Shown here: positions 8,566 to 17,817 of the stretch, piece by piece
Layout: each line of letters begins with the position of its first letter
Position numbering within the stretch: the stretch's first letter is position 1
Assembly: GCF_017814975.1 (NCBI RefSeq)
Contig: NZ_JAGIQA010000031.1
Span: 34,815 to 98,814 of the forward strand
Direction of reading: 5' to 3'
Origin: Cupriavidus consociatus
GTDB taxonomy: Bacteria > Pseudomonadota > Gammaproteobacteria > Burkholderiales > Burkholderiaceae
Length of the DNA: 64,000 nt
Notes under the pieces: generated by a model
What the model was told of the DNA's origin: nothing
What the model saw: only the letters and a program-made list of their open reading frames with translations
Database searches by the model: none
Translations under genes and position numbers: made by a program

Positions 8566-9741
8566 TCAGTGCATGCCTTGCATGCGCGTGCTCCACAGCA
8601 TGGTCTTCATCGCCGCGGTGCCGACCGCGGCACCGAAGCGCTTGGCCACACGCTCGGCGATATTTTCCTTGACCGTATAGTCGACGATATCCTCGGCCTT
8701 GAGCACGTCGCGCGCGACGGAATCGGCGGTCCCCAGCGCGTCGGCCAGCCCCAGTTCGATGCTGCGCTCTCCCGACCAGAACAGCCCGGAGAACAGCTCC
8801 GGGTCGTCCTTGAGCCGGTCGCCCCGGCCTTCCTTGACCACGTCGATGAACTGCTCGTGGATTTCCTTGAGCATCGTCTCGGCGTATGCCTTCTGCCTGG
8901 GCACCTGCGGCGAGAACGGGTCCAGCATGCCCTTGTTTGCGCCCGCCGTGTACAGCCGGCGCTCCACGCCCAGCTTGTCCATCAGGCCGGTAAAGCCGAA
9001 ACCATCCATCAGCACGCCAATCGAGCCAACGATGCTGGCCTTGTCGACATAGATCTTGTCAGCCGCCGCGGCCACGTAATAGCCACCCGAGGCACAGATT
9101 TCCTCGATCACGACGTAGAACGGCTTGGACGGATAAATTCCGCGCAGCCGGTGGATCTCGTCGTTGATAATGCCGGCCTGCACCGGCGAGCCGCCCGGCG
9201 AGTTGATCTTGAGGATCACGCCGGCGGCATTGCTATCGGCGAATGCCGCCTGCAGCGAGGCATTGATCGACTCGGCGCTGGCCGGCGTACCGGCCGCGAT
9301 CTCGCCCTCCAGCGTCACCATCGCGGTATGGCGGCCGGACGTGTTGATGCCGTCGCCCTTGAAATCGAACAGCGCGATGAAGATCAGCGCCAACAGGGCC
9401 AGCCCCACGAAGCGGAAAAAGATGCGCCAGCGGCGTGCGGCGCGCTGCTCGCGCAGAGATGCCGTCAGCACCTTTTCCAGGACGTCGCGCTCCCAGCTGG
9501 TCGCGCCCACCGGACCGCCGCCGACCGTTCCTTCGCCCCCAGCCATGCGGGCCTTGCGTTCGCGCTGCTCGCGCCGCGCCGCGTCGTCGCCAGCGCGCAG
9601 TTCGCTTTCCAGCGGATAGTCGGCCTGCTTCGCGGTGACCAGGCGTTCAGACTCTGGCCGGTTCGCATCGTCTTGCCCAGGCTCATGCGATTCGCCCGAT
9701 GCTCCCGGTTGACCAATAGGCGGCTTCTGTTCTTCTGTCAT
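8566..9741 (-). CDS. sppA: S49 family signal peptide peptidase SppA-like
   Basis: Membrane-anchored serine protease of the SppA type, which degrades cleaved signal peptides and some membrane proteins. The 391 residues have a ~100-residue hydrophilic N-terminal tail, then one membrane segment (about 108-127). The peptidase domain carries the nucleophile Ser218 in CASGGYY. A lysine 52 residues later (Lys270, AGANKGMLDPF) matches the Ser-Lys spacing of the short, single-domain SppA of Bacillus, so the dyad is complete. The charged N-terminal tail is longer than usual. A Rieske-type gene follows 55 nt upstream in the same orientation. Confidence 0.92.
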   Translation of the reverse strand: MTEEQKPPIGQPGASGESHEPGQDDANRPESERLVTAKQADYPLESELRAGDDAARREQRERKARMAGGEGTVGGGPVGATSWERDVLEKVLTASLREQRAARRWRIFFRFVGLALLALIFIALFDFKGDGINTSGRHTAMVTLEGEIAAGTPASAESINASLQAAFADSNAAGVILKINSPGGSPVQAGIINDEIHRLRGIYPSKPFYVVIEEICASGGYYVAAAADKIYVDKASIVGSIGVLMDGFGFTGLMDKLGVERRLYTAGANKGMLDPFSPQVPRQKAYAETMLKEIHEQFIDVVKEGRGDRLKDDPELFSGLFWSGERSIELGLADALGTADSVARDVLKAEDIVDYTVKENIAERVAKRFGAAVGTAAMKTMLWSTRMQGMH

Positions 9742-9796
9742 GCAACTCGCTCGTGGAAAGCTTGGAAACAGAACGGGCGGCCAGGCCGCCCGTCAT

Positions 9797-10195
9797 TCAG
9801 GCGCCGTCCGCCTGGACGGCGGCCCGGTACGGACCTTCAGGAAACCAGAAGACCTGGCCATCGCGCTCTTCGATACGCAGCTTGGCCAGCGCCGCGCCGC
9901 GGCAGGGACCGCCGACGCACTCGCCGCTATCCGGCGCATAAACCGCGCCATGTGTGGCGCACATCAAGTATAGGCCCGAGCTATCGAAGAACCGCCCCTC
10001 CTGCCAGTCGAGCTCCATCGGCACATGCGCGCACTGGTTAAGGTAGCCATGCGCGGCACCGTCGAAGCGCACCACGAAGGCACCGATCTCGCGGCTGTCC
10101 AGCACCACCGAAAAGCGCACCCCTACGCCGCCTTCTTCCAGGTCTGCCGCGGCGCAAAGCCGCACCGCGCCCTGGTCGGTCGTGCTATCAGGCAT
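9797..10195 (-). CDS. Rieske [2Fe-2S] domain protein
   Basis: A 132-residue single-domain Rieske protein. The cluster ligands are visible as Cys55-x-His57 (NQCAHVPM) and Cys79-x2-His82 (CATHGAVY), with the usual GECVGGPCRG loop after. Such stand-alone ferredoxins act as soluble electron carriers or redox subunits, but the partner here is unknown. The start codon overlaps the 3' end of the upstream HAD phosphatase gene by 8 nt, so the two are probably translationally coupled. The same neighbour set (SppA, Rieske, HAD, RluC) is common in Burkholderiales. Confidence 0.92.
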   Translation of the reverse strand: MPDSTTDQGAVRLCAAADLEEGGVGVRFSVVLDSREIGAFVVRFDGAAHGYLNQCAHVPMELDWQEGRFFDSSGLYLMCATHGAVYAPDSGECVGGPCRGAALAKLRIEERDGQVFWFPEGPYRAAVQADGA

Positions 10196-10847
10196 GGGCC
10201 AGCAGCCAGTCGGTCAGGTCGGCGATCGATGTGGCGCAATGCACCGGCGCCATCGCCCGCAGCGAGTCGCCCGGATGTGCACCATAACATACCCCAATGC
10301 CCGCAGCGCCAGCATTGACCGCCATCTGCAGGTCATGGGTGGTATCGCCCACCATGACGGTGCGCTCCATGTCCTGGCCCAGCTCGCGCGTCAGCTCTTG
10401 CAGCATGGCCGGATGCGGCTTGGAGAAGGTTTCGTCGGCACAGCGCGTCGCGTCGAAGAGTTGCGTCAGGCCGCTGGCAGCCAATGCGCGCTGCAGGCCG
10501 ACGCGGGTCTTGCCGGTGGCGACGCCGAGGAAATAGTGCTCGCCGCGCAGGGTTTCCAGCATCTCGCGCACGCCGTCGAACAGCACCAGGTCGGCGTCGC
10601 GGGCCAGGAAATGGTAGCGGTAGCGCTCCGCCAGGCGCGGGTAGTCGACGGGATCCAGCGTCGGCACGGCGTACGACAATGCATCCTTCAGCCCCAGCCC
10701 GATTACATGGCTGGCCGCACTGTCGTCCGGCACAGGCAGCCCCAGGTCGCGGCTGGCGAGCTGGATGCACTTGGCGATGGTCGGGGTCGAGTCCATCAGC
10801 GTCCCGTCCCAGTCGAAAACGATCAGGTCAAATTGTTGCCTGGCCAT
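10188..10847 (-). CDS. HAD-family hydrolase, phosphoglycolate phosphatase-like
   Basis: A 219-residue HAD phosphatase with the nucleophilic motif FDWDGTLMDST close to the N-terminus (nucleophile and acid-base aspartates), a helical cap domain, and the C-terminal GVCYGAHPGDSL segment of the Gph/PGP subfamily. Motif III/IV MVGDTTHDLQMAVNAGA is intact. The probable substrate is a small phosphate ester such as 2-phosphoglycolate; annotation beyond the subfamily is not secure. The start at 10847 was chosen at MARQQFDLIVFDWDG rather than a longer upstream reading. It lies 29 nt after rluC and overlaps the Rieske gene by 8 nt. Confidence 0.92.
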   Translation of the reverse strand: MARQQFDLIVFDWDGTLMDSTPTIAKCIQLASRDLGLPVPDDSAASHVIGLGLKDALSYAVPTLDPVDYPRLAERYRYHFLARDADLVLFDGVREMLETLRGEHYFLGVATGKTRVGLQRALAASGLTQLFDATRCADETFSKPHPAMLQELTRELGQDMERTVMVGDTTHDLQMAVNAGAAGIGVCYGAHPGDSLRAMAPVHCATSIADLTDWLLAHA

Positions 10848-10876
10848 GGTTGTCCTTGTGGCGTTGACGCGCGGCC

Positions 10877-11881
10877 CTACTCCGGGGCGCGCAGCTGTCG
10901 CAATTGTTGCAGGAATCCGACGCATTCGTCCGGCAACGGTGCCTCGACGGTCAGCGGCGCCCCCGTCGCCGGGTGGACGAACACCAGCCGGTGGGCGTGC
11001 AGGAACATGCGCTTGATGCCGGGATTGGCGGCGGAACGCGCCAGCGACTTGTTCAGGGGGAAGTCGCCGTACTTCTCGTCGCCGACGATCGGGAATCCCG
11101 AATGGGCCAGGTGGACGCGGATCTGGTGCGTCCGGCCGGTCTTCAGCTCGGCTTCCAGCAGGGTAAAGCCGGGAAACGCCTCGATCCGGTTGAATACCGT
11201 GTGCGACGCCAGCCCGTCGGCCTGTACCCGCACGCGCCGCTCGCCGTCGGGCGTGGTGTATTTATATAGAGGCAGCTTCACGTGCTGGCGGTTATTCGGG
11301 AATTCCCCGGCCACGCAGGCGAAATACCGCTTGTCCATGCTGTTGCCGCGGATCTGCTCATGCAGGTGGACCAGCGCGGAGCGCTTCTTGGCCAGCACCA
11401 GGATGCCCGAGGTCTCGCGGTCAAGGCGGTGCACCAGCTCCAGGAACTTGGCCTCAGGCCGGGCCTGGCGCAGTTGCTCGATCACGCCGAAGGCAACACC
11501 CGAGCCGCCATGGACCGCCACGCCGGCGGGCTTGTTCACCACCAGCAGCTGCGCATCCTCGAACAGCACGGGAAATTCGCTGGCTGGGACCGGCTGCGCC
11601 CCGGCGGATTGAGACGAAGTCGCCACACGCATCGGGGGAATTCGCACCACGTCGCCCGATTGCAGGCGATAAGTGGCATCGATACGCCCCTTGTTGACCC
11701 GCACTTCGCCCGACCGCAGTACGCGGTAGATATGGCTCTTGGGTACGCCCTTGGCGACCTTCAGCAGGAAGTTGTCGATGCGCTGGCCTTCGGAGCCTTC
11801 GTCGATCGTGACATACGCCACCTGCGGGCTTGCCGGCGCTACATCGGCAGGCTTTTCAATTTGATGGCGTAACTCATTCAT
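10877..11881 (-). CDS. rluC: 23S rRNA pseudouridine(955/2504/2580) synthase RluC
   Basis: Converts specific uridines of 23S rRNA to pseudouridine. The 334 residues contain an N-terminal S4 RNA-binding domain (GQRIDNFLLKVAKGVPKSHIYRVLRSGEVRVNKGR) and the RluA-type catalytic domain with HRLDRETSGILVLAKK, where the Asp is the catalytic residue. RTHQIRVHLAHSGFPIVGDEKYG near the C-terminus is also typical. I used the ATG at 11881. A TTG 6 nt upstream (11887) is better spaced from a GAGGAAA ribosome site and would add two residues. rluC stands divergently from rne, as in E. coli and many beta-proteobacteria. Confidence 0.94.
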   Translation of the reverse strand: MNELRHQIEKPADVAPASPQVAYVTIDEGSEGQRIDNFLLKVAKGVPKSHIYRVLRSGEVRVNKGRIDATYRLQSGDVVRIPPMRVATSSQSAGAQPVPASEFPVLFEDAQLLVVNKPAGVAVHGGSGVAFGVIEQLRQARPEAKFLELVHRLDRETSGILVLAKKRSALVHLHEQIRGNSMDKRYFACVAGEFPNNRQHVKLPLYKYTTPDGERRVRVQADGLASHTVFNRIEAFPGFTLLEAELKTGRTHQIRVHLAHSGFPIVGDEKYGDFPLNKSLARSAANPGIKRMFLHAHRLVFVHPATGAPLTVEAPLPDECVGFLQQLRQLRAPE

Positions 11882-12694
11882 TTTCAATATAATTTCCTCG
11901 CTGTTCCGGCCGGGGGCCGGCAGCGCAAGACCTGTGTAAGCGATCAATCCCGTGATTAATCTTGGATTGACCGCATTCTACACTTGGGGTCGCCGCCAGC
12001 CCGGCCGTCTTCTGCCCTGCGCCGCTTCATTGCGTGATCCGCGCGGGCGCCAGACAGCCAAATGGCAGTAAAGCAGCACGCACGATATCGCCGGCACGCA
12101 GGAAGTCGCCCATAGGAGGCTTCGGCGCAGCAGGCGATGACGTGGGAACAGAGTGTTCAGGTAAAACAGAATTTAAGAGTGGATGCCCCTGCCGGCATCC
12201 GCTTCGGTGAGAGAAGTCCCGCCTGCACCGGGAAACGGTGCCGGCCGGCAGGCCAGCCTGCCGCCTGACTGGAAATACCGGCGCCCGGTCGCAGAACTCC
12301 AAGAAGTAGTAGGTGCGCCCGCCAGGAGATGTCAGGCAGCATCGGCAGCCTTGCCGTGTCCGAAAAATTTGCTCTTTGACGCGTCTAGGCCTTCCGCGGC
12401 CCGGCCGCGATGCCACCGGCGCCGCGCCGGTGCCGGCCATGCCGGCGTCATGCATCGCCTCCGGAACGGGAACGCGCCAGTGTCTGCCAGAGCAGCCGCC
12501 GGCGCCCTCTCCCGCCCCACGGACGTTACCCCGACGTCATCGCCTCTCTTTCACCCGCGCCCAGCCGCTCGCCTTTGCGCGAAACGGCGCTTTCCGGCAA
12601 TTCTCGCGCCTTCGCTCGCTCCCTCGCGTGCTCCATGAATCGCCGCGGAAACCGCTCAGACGGTACAACCGCGGCACCGGAGTGAGGTATTGCG
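11882..12694. other. 813-bp rluC-rne intergenic region, likely long rne leader
   Basis: No convincing protein gene is present on either strand. The region is GC-rich and has several short dyads, including GGATGCC/GGCATCC at 12181-12200 and GAACA/TGTTC at 12146-12158. In E. coli the rne mRNA has a long structured 5' UTR through which RNase E controls its own level, and a similar leader would fit here, but I could not place a promoter with confidence. Confidence 0.5.
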
Positions 12695-15600
12695 ATGAAA
12701 CGCATGCTGTTTAACGCGACGCAACAGGAGGAATTGCGCGTCGCCATCGTCGACGGTCAGAAACTGATCGATATCGACATCGAGACTGCCGGGCGCGAAC
12801 AGCGCAAGGGCAATATCTACAAGGGTGTCATCACCCGCATCGAACCCTCGCTGGAAGCATGCTTCGTCAACTACGGCGAAGAGCGCCACGGTTTCCTGCC
12901 GTTCAAGGAAGTCGCCCGCGCCTTCTTCAAGGAAGGCATCGATGTGCGCAACGCGCGCATCCAGGATGCCCTGCATGAAGGCCAGGAACTGATCGTCCAG
13001 GTCGAGAAGGAAGAGCGCGGCAACAAGGGCGCGGCCCTGACCACCTTCATCTCGCTGGCCGGCCGCTACCTGGTGCTGATGCCCAACAACCCGCGCGGCG
13101 GCGGTGTGTCGCGCCGCATCGAGGGCGAAGATCGCCAGGAACTGCGCGAGACCATGGCGCAGCTGACCGTGCCGGAAGGCATGAGCATCATTGCCCGGAC
13201 CGCGGGCATCGGCCGCTCGGCCGAGGAACTGCAGTGGGACCTGAACTACCTGCTGCAACTGTGGAAGGCCATCGACGGCGCCGCCGGCGACAACAAGGCC
13301 CCACTGCTGATCTACCTGGAATCGAGCCTGGTGATCCGCGCCATCCGCGACTACTTCCAGCCGGATATCGGCGAGATCCTGATCGATACCGACGAGATCT
13401 ACGAGCAGGCCCGCGCCTTCATGAGCGTGGTGATGCCTGACAACATGAACCGCGTGAAGAAGTACCGGGACGACGTGCCCCTCTTCTCGCGTTTCCAGAT
13501 CGAGCACCAGATCGAGTCGGCCTACTCGCGCATGGTCATGCTGCCGTCCGGCGGCGCCATCGTGATCGACCACACCGAGGCGCTGGTCTCCGTGGACGTG
13601 AACTCGGCCCGCGCCACCAAGGGCGCCGACATCGAGGAAACAGCGCTGCGCACCAACCTCGAAGCCGCTGACGAGATTGCCCGCCAGCTGCGCCTGCGCG
13701 ACCTGGGCGGCCTGATCGTGATCGACTTCATCGACATGGAATCGGGCAAGGCCCAGAAGGACGTGGAAACGCGCCTGAAGGACGCGCTGCGCCATGACCG
13801 CGCCCGTGTGCAGATGGGCAAGATCAGCCGCTTCGGCCTGATGGAGCTGTCGCGCCAGCGCTTGCGTCCGTCGCTGTCGGAGGGCTCGCACATCACTTGC
13901 CCGCGCTGCAACGGCACGGGTCATATCCGCGATACCGAATCGTCCGCCCTGCAGGTGCTGCGCATCATCCAGGAAGAGGCGATGAAGGAAAACACCGCCG
14001 CCATCCACTGCCAGGTGCCGGTGGAGGTCGCCGCCTTCCTGCTGAACGAGAAGCGCCAGGAAATCAACCTGATCGAGCTGCGCTTCAAGGTCAACGTGCT
14101 GCTGATCCCGAACAAGCACCTGGAAACGCCGCACTACAAGCTGGAGCGCCTGCGCCACGACGACCCGCGCCTGGAAGACAGCACCGCCAGCTACAAGATG
14201 GCCGAGGCTGCCGCCAAGGAACTGGAAGCCGACACCAGCTACAGCAGCCGCCGCAAGGAAGAAGCCAAGCCGCGCCAGGAAGCAGCGGTCAAGGGCATCA
14301 CTCCGGAACAGCCGGCTCCGGTCTCCGTGCCGCGTCCGGAGCGCGCTCCGCGTCCGGAAGCTGCCCCGGCCGCTCCGCCCGTCCCTGCCACCAAGCCGGT
14401 GGAAGCCGGCGGCTTTATCGCCTGGCTGAAGGGCCTGTTTGGCGCGCGTCCGGCGCCTGCGCCGGTGGTTGAGCCGGCCAAGCCGGTGGCGGCCGCCGAA
14501 AGCCGCGGTGGCGAAGGCCGCCGCGAGCGCGGCCAGCGCGGCGAAGGCCGTGGCCAGCGCGGCGAACGTGGCGAACGTGGCGAGCGCGGTGAACGTACCG
14601 AACGCGCCGAGCGCGGTGAGCGTGGCGAGCGCCAGGATCGCGGCGACCGCCAGCCTCGCGGTCAGCGTGCAGAGCGCCAGCAAGGCGAGCGCGGCGAACA
14701 ACGCGAAGGCCGTGGCGAGCGCCAGGGCCGCCAGCCGCGCCAGCAGGACGGCCAGGCCACTCCGGCCGTCGCCCGCCAGGCTGAAGCCGCCCAGGGTGAA
14801 CGTGCCCAGGGCGAGCGCGCCGAAGCCCGCCAGGAAGGCCGGCGCGAACGCGGCCAGGAACGCCGCGAGCGCCAGCGCGATCGCCAGCGCGAACGCAGCG
14901 ACCTGCGTGAAGCCGAGGTCGGCGAAGCGCCGCAGCCGGAAGCCGTAGCCGCCGCCCAGGCGCTGGGCGTGCTGCCGCATGCCGCCGCAGACGAAGTGCC
15001 GGCCGTGCGCGCCGAACTGACGGAAGGTGCCGAAGGATTCGCGGAAACCGCCGAAGGCGAAGAGCGCCGCCGCCGTAACCGCCGTGGCCGCAACCGCTAT
15101 CGCCGCGAACGCGACGAGGCCGGCCTGGGCACGCACGGTGAAGGCGAAGCCGCTCCCGAAGGCGTTGCCGAAACCGCCGAAGGCATCGCTCCCGTGGCCG
15201 CCGAGGCCGCCGAGGCCGTAGAGGCCGTAGAGGCCGTAGAGGCGGCCGCGCAAGCCGCACCCCAGCCCGCCCCGCAAGCCGAAGCGGCACCGCAGGCTGC
15301 GGTCACTGTTGCCGCCGCGGAAAGCGTCGAGGCAATCCGCATCGCCGTGCCGGAAGGCGTGACGCCTGCCCCTGCCGCTGAACCGGCACCGGCACCCGTG
15401 GCCGAACCTGCCCCGGCCGCCGTGGCCGTGCAGGCGGAAACCGCCGCAGCCGTGACCGAGGCGATCGCCGCCGAAGCCGTGGCCGAGCCGGTCGTGGCCG
15501 CAGCGGTGGCACCCGCCCCTGCCGTGACCGCGCCCGAGGCCGAACCGGCCGCCGCGCCGGCCCAGGCGGCCCACACCGCACCTGCAGCGCCCGCTACCCC

Positions 15601-15832
15601 GGCCGCTGCCCCGGTAGCGATGGAAAGCCTCGAGCCGATGCTTGCCGGCGCCGGCCTGCAATGGGTCCACACCGATGCCGACAAGCTGCGCTCCGCCCAG
15701 GAAGCCGCCGCCCGCATCGTGCCCGCGCCGCGCGTGCCGCGCGAGCGCAAGCCGCTGCCGCCTCTGCCCCAGGGTCCGATGATCCTGGTCGAGACCGGCC
15801 GTCGCGAAGTGGACATGGCGTCGCAGCAGTAA
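12695..15832 (+). CDS. rne: ribonuclease E
   Basis: Main endoribonuclease for mRNA decay and rRNA/tRNA processing, and scaffold of the degradosome. The 1045 residues divide into a catalytic half (S1 domain roughly 38-125, 5'-sensor, DNase I-like domain) and a long disordered tail. The metal-binding aspartates lie in ALVSVDVNSA and LIVIDFIDM (about residues 301 and 344), and the zinc-link CPRC is near residue 402. The tail has an Arg/Gly/Glu repeat region (about 610-760) likely to bind RNA, an Ala/Pro/Glu-rich region, and a conserved end with WVHTDADKLRSA and MILVETGRREV. A terminator follows at 15873-15899. Confidence 0.97.
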   Translation: MKRMLFNATQQEELRVAIVDGQKLIDIDIETAGREQRKGNIYKGVITRIEPSLEACFVNYGEERHGFLPFKEVARAFFKEGIDVRNARIQDALHEGQELIVQVEKEERGNKGAALTTFISLAGRYLVLMPNNPRGGGVSRRIEGEDRQELRETMAQLTVPEGMSIIARTAGIGRSAEELQWDLNYLLQLWKAIDGAAGDNKAPLLIYLESSLVIRAIRDYFQPDIGEILIDTDEIYEQARAFMSVVMPDNMNRVKKYRDDVPLFSRFQIEHQIESAYSRMVMLPSGGAIVIDHTEALVSVDVNSARATKGADIEETALRTNLEAADEIARQLRLRDLGGLIVIDFIDMESGKAQKDVETRLKDALRHDRARVQMGKISRFGLMELSRQRLRPSLSEGSHITCPRCNGTGHIRDTESSALQVLRIIQEEAMKENTAAIHCQVPVEVAAFLLNEKRQEINLIELRFKVNVLLIPNKHLETPHYKLERLRHDDPRLEDSTASYKMAEAAAKELEADTSYSSRRKEEAKPRQEAAVKGITPEQPAPVSVPRPERAPRPEAAPAAPPVPATKPVEAGGFIAWLKGLFGARPAPAPVVEPAKPVAAAESRGGEGRRERGQRGEGRGQRGERGERGERGERTERAERGERGERQDRGDRQPRGQRAERQQGERGEQREGRGERQGRQPRQQDGQATPAVARQAEAAQGERAQGERAEARQEGRRERGQERRERQRDRQRERSDLREAEVGEAPQPEAVAAAQALGVLPHAAADEVPAVRAELTEGAEGFAETAEGEERRRRNRRGRNRYRRERDEAGLGTHGEGEAAPEGVAETAEGIAPVAAEAAEAVEAVEAVEAAAQAAPQPAPQAEAAPQAAVTVAAAESVEAIRIAVPEGVTPAPAAEPAPAPVAEPAPAAVAVQAETAAAVTEAIAAEAVAEPVVAAAVAPAPAVTAPEAEPAAAPAQAAHTAPAAPATPAAAPVAMESLEPMLAGAGLQWVHTDADKLRSAQEAAARIVPAPRVPRERKPLPPLPQGPMILVETGRREVDMASQQ
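14520..14900 (+). repeat. degenerate repeats encoding the Arg/Gly/Glu-rich tail of RNase E
   Basis: Imperfect repeats of the type GGCGARCGYGGY encode runs of Gly-Glu-Arg and related residues. They lie inside rne and are in frame. The degeneracy suggests old expansion followed by drift rather than a recent microsatellite. Confidence 0.7.
15212..15238 (+). repeat. three tandem 9-bp units in rne (GAGGCCGTA)
   Basis: Three exact copies of GAGGCCGTA stand head to tail, with degenerate copies on both sides. They encode Glu-Ala-Val repeats. The unit is a multiple of three, so copy-number change by slippage would keep the reading frame. Confidence 0.85.
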
Positions 15833-15872
15833 GCCTGCCCGGGTGCCGCCGCTGGCACCTGCGTCGCTGTAG

Positions 15873-15899
15873 AAGGGACAGCCTGGCTGTCCCTTTTTT
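15873..15899 (+). terminator. rho-independent terminator after rne
   Basis: Stem AAGGGACAG / CTGTCCCTT with loop CCTGG, ending in a TTTTTT run, 40 nt after the rne stop codon. Confidence 0.88.
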
Positions 15900-16045
15900 C
15901 ATGCACCGAAAATCCCCGCGATTCGCGGGATTGCGGCTCCCCGGGCGCCCACTCGGCTAGAATGGCAGCAAATGCGCCGGGCTCCCGGAGTCCCCCGGCC
16001 TGGCCTTGCCAGGCCACTCGCCGGAGCGGCGCCCACCCACAGGCC

Positions 16046-17170
16046 ATGACCGAATCCGTCATTCCGATCTTCGACTTGCGCGACCATCGCTACCATTCGA
16101 TGACGCCGCGCATCCCCGGCAAGCTGGAAACGCCCACCGGCCTGGTGGCCGACACCCGCGGCCGGCCGCTGCATGACCTGCGCATCTCGGTGACGGACCG
16201 CTGCAACTTCCGCTGCGTCTACTGCATGCCGAAGGAAGTGTTCGACAAGGACTACACCTTCCTGCCGCACTCGGAACTGCTCAGCTTCGAAGAAATCGAG
16301 CGCACCGCGCGCCTGTTCGTCGCGCACGGCGTCGAGAAGATCCGCCTGACCGGCGGCGAGCCCCTGCTGCGCAAGAACATCGAGCATCTGGTCGAGATGC
16401 TGGCAAGGATCGAGACTGTCTCTGGCAAGCCGCTTGACCTGACGCTGACTACCAATGCCTCGCTGCTGGCGCGCAAGGCGCGCTCGCTGCGCGACGCCGG
16501 CCTGACGCGCGTCAGCGTCAGCCTGGACGCGATCGACGACGCCACCTTCCGCCGCATGAACGACGTCGACTTCGCCGTTGCCGACGTGCTGCACGGCATC
16601 GAGACCGCGCAGGCCGTGGGCCTGGCTCCGATCAAGGTCAACATGGTGGTCAAGCGCGGCACCAACGACCAGGAAATCGTGCCGATGGCGCGCCATTTCC
16701 GCCACAGCGGCATCATCATCCGCTATATCGAGTTCATGGACGTCGGCGCCAGCAACCACTGGCAGATGGACGAGGTGCTGCCCTCGGCCGAGGTCGTGCG
16801 CCGCATCGATGCCGAGTTCCCGCTGGAACCCGTGCAGGCCAACTACACCGGCGAGACCGCCGAGCGCTGGCGCTACCGCGACGGCAGCGGCGAAATCGGC
16901 GTGATTTCCAGCGTCACCCATGCGTTCTGCGGCGATTGCAGCCGCATCCGGCTGTCCACGGAAGGCCGCCTTTACCTGTGCCTGTTCGCCACCGAGGGCT
17001 ATGACCTGCGCGCGCTGCTGCGCGGCGGCTACAGCGACCTGGAGATCTCGAACGCGATCGCGCAGGTGTGGCAGGGCCGTACCGACAACTACTCCGAGCA
17101 GCGCGGCGACCCGGCGGTGCGCCAGGCGCGGGCCGAGCGCAAGATCGAGATGTCCTATATCGGTGGCTGA
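16046..17170 (+). CDS. moaA: GTP 3',8-cyclase (molybdenum cofactor biosynthesis protein A)
   Basis: Radical SAM enzyme that, with MoaC, converts GTP to cyclic pyranopterin monophosphate, the first step of molybdopterin synthesis. The 374 residues contain the N-terminal [4Fe-4S] motif Cys53-x3-Cys57-x2-Cys60 (RCNFRCVYC). The second cluster cysteines are in FCGDCSRIR and, after a gap, LYLCLF. The C-terminus ends in the Gly-Gly needed for activity. I chose the ATG at 16046; an upstream in-frame ATG adds an unconserved Pro/Ala-rich stretch. A moaA-mobA-moeA run follows with short spacers of 18 and 29 nt. Confidence 0.96.
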   Translation: MTESVIPIFDLRDHRYHSMTPRIPGKLETPTGLVADTRGRPLHDLRISVTDRCNFRCVYCMPKEVFDKDYTFLPHSELLSFEEIERTARLFVAHGVEKIRLTGGEPLLRKNIEHLVEMLARIETVSGKPLDLTLTTNASLLARKARSLRDAGLTRVSVSLDAIDDATFRRMNDVDFAVADVLHGIETAQAVGLAPIKVNMVVKRGTNDQEIVPMARHFRHSGIIIRYIEFMDVGASNHWQMDEVLPSAEVVRRIDAEFPLEPVQANYTGETAERWRYRDGSGEIGVISSVTHAFCGDCSRIRLSTEGRLYLCLFATEGYDLRALLRGGYSDLEISNAIAQVWQGRTDNYSEQRGDPAVRQARAERKIEMSYIGG

Positions 17171-17188
17171 ACCCGCCGCCGCACCTTC

Positions 17189-17788
17189 ATGATTGCACGC
17201 GACGACATCACCGGCCTGATTCTCGCAGGCGGCAGGGGCAGCCGCATGGGCGGCACCGACAAGGGGCTGCAGCCGCTGCACGGCATGCCCATGGCGATGC
17301 ATACGATGATGCGCCTCGGCCCGCAGGTCGGCGGCCTGATCATCAACGCCAACCGCAACCTGGCGGCCTATGAATCGTTCGGCGTGCCGGTCTACACCGA
17401 CTCCGTGCCCGACTTCGCCGGGCCACTGGCCGGCATGCTTGCGGGACTGGAACAGTGCGGCACATCCTGGATGGTGACGGCGCCATGCGACTCGCCTTTC
17501 CTCCCCACCGACCTCGTGTTGCGGCTGTCTCAGGCAATCGAGTCCGAGGGCGCGGAGCTGGCGATCCCGGTGACGCTGGATGAAACCGGCAAGCGCCAGA
17601 CCCAACCCGTGTTCTGCCTGATGCCGGTCAGCGCGCTGGACAGCCTGGTGGCGTATCTTTCGGGCGGCGGCCGCAAGATCGAGACCTGGGCCGCCTCGCA
17701 CCGGCTGGCCGAGGTGATGTTCGACGACGCCGCGGCCTTCGCCAATATCAATACGCTGGACGAACTGCGCACGCACGAAAGCCGCTAG
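17189..17788 (+). CDS. mobA: molybdenum cofactor guanylyltransferase
   Basis: Transfers GMP from GTP to molybdopterin to make the guanine dinucleotide form used by DMSO-reductase-type enzymes. The 199 residues start with the nucleotidyltransferase signature LILAGGRGSRMGGTDKGLQPL. The ITANRN-like INANRNL and the metal-site PCDSPFLPTDL are both present. Length matches the family. It is placed 18 nt after moaA and 29 nt before moeA. Confidence 0.96.
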   Translation: MIARDDITGLILAGGRGSRMGGTDKGLQPLHGMPMAMHTMMRLGPQVGGLIINANRNLAAYESFGVPVYTDSVPDFAGPLAGMLAGLEQCGTSWMVTAPCDSPFLPTDLVLRLSQAIESEGAELAIPVTLDETGKRQTQPVFCLMPVSALDSLVAYLSGGGRKIETWAASHRLAEVMFDDAAAFANINTLDELRTHESR

Positions 17789-17817
17789 TCGCCGCAACCA
17801 CCCGCCGCCGAGCCAAC

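Noticed and set aside
12146..12158. GAACA-GAG-TGTTC palindrome as a LexA-type SOS box
   Set aside because: It lacks the CTG-N10-CAG pattern; it is just a short dyad in the rne upstream region.
14520..14900. Short repeats considered as a possible CRISPR array
   Set aside because: They are contiguous, degenerate and in frame inside rne. There are no unique spacers and no cas genes.
12656..15670. A ~1000-codon minus-strand open frame opposite rne
   Set aside because: It is the antisense of the RNase E gene. Low-complexity Gly/Arg/Phe composition reflects the repeats of the sense strand.
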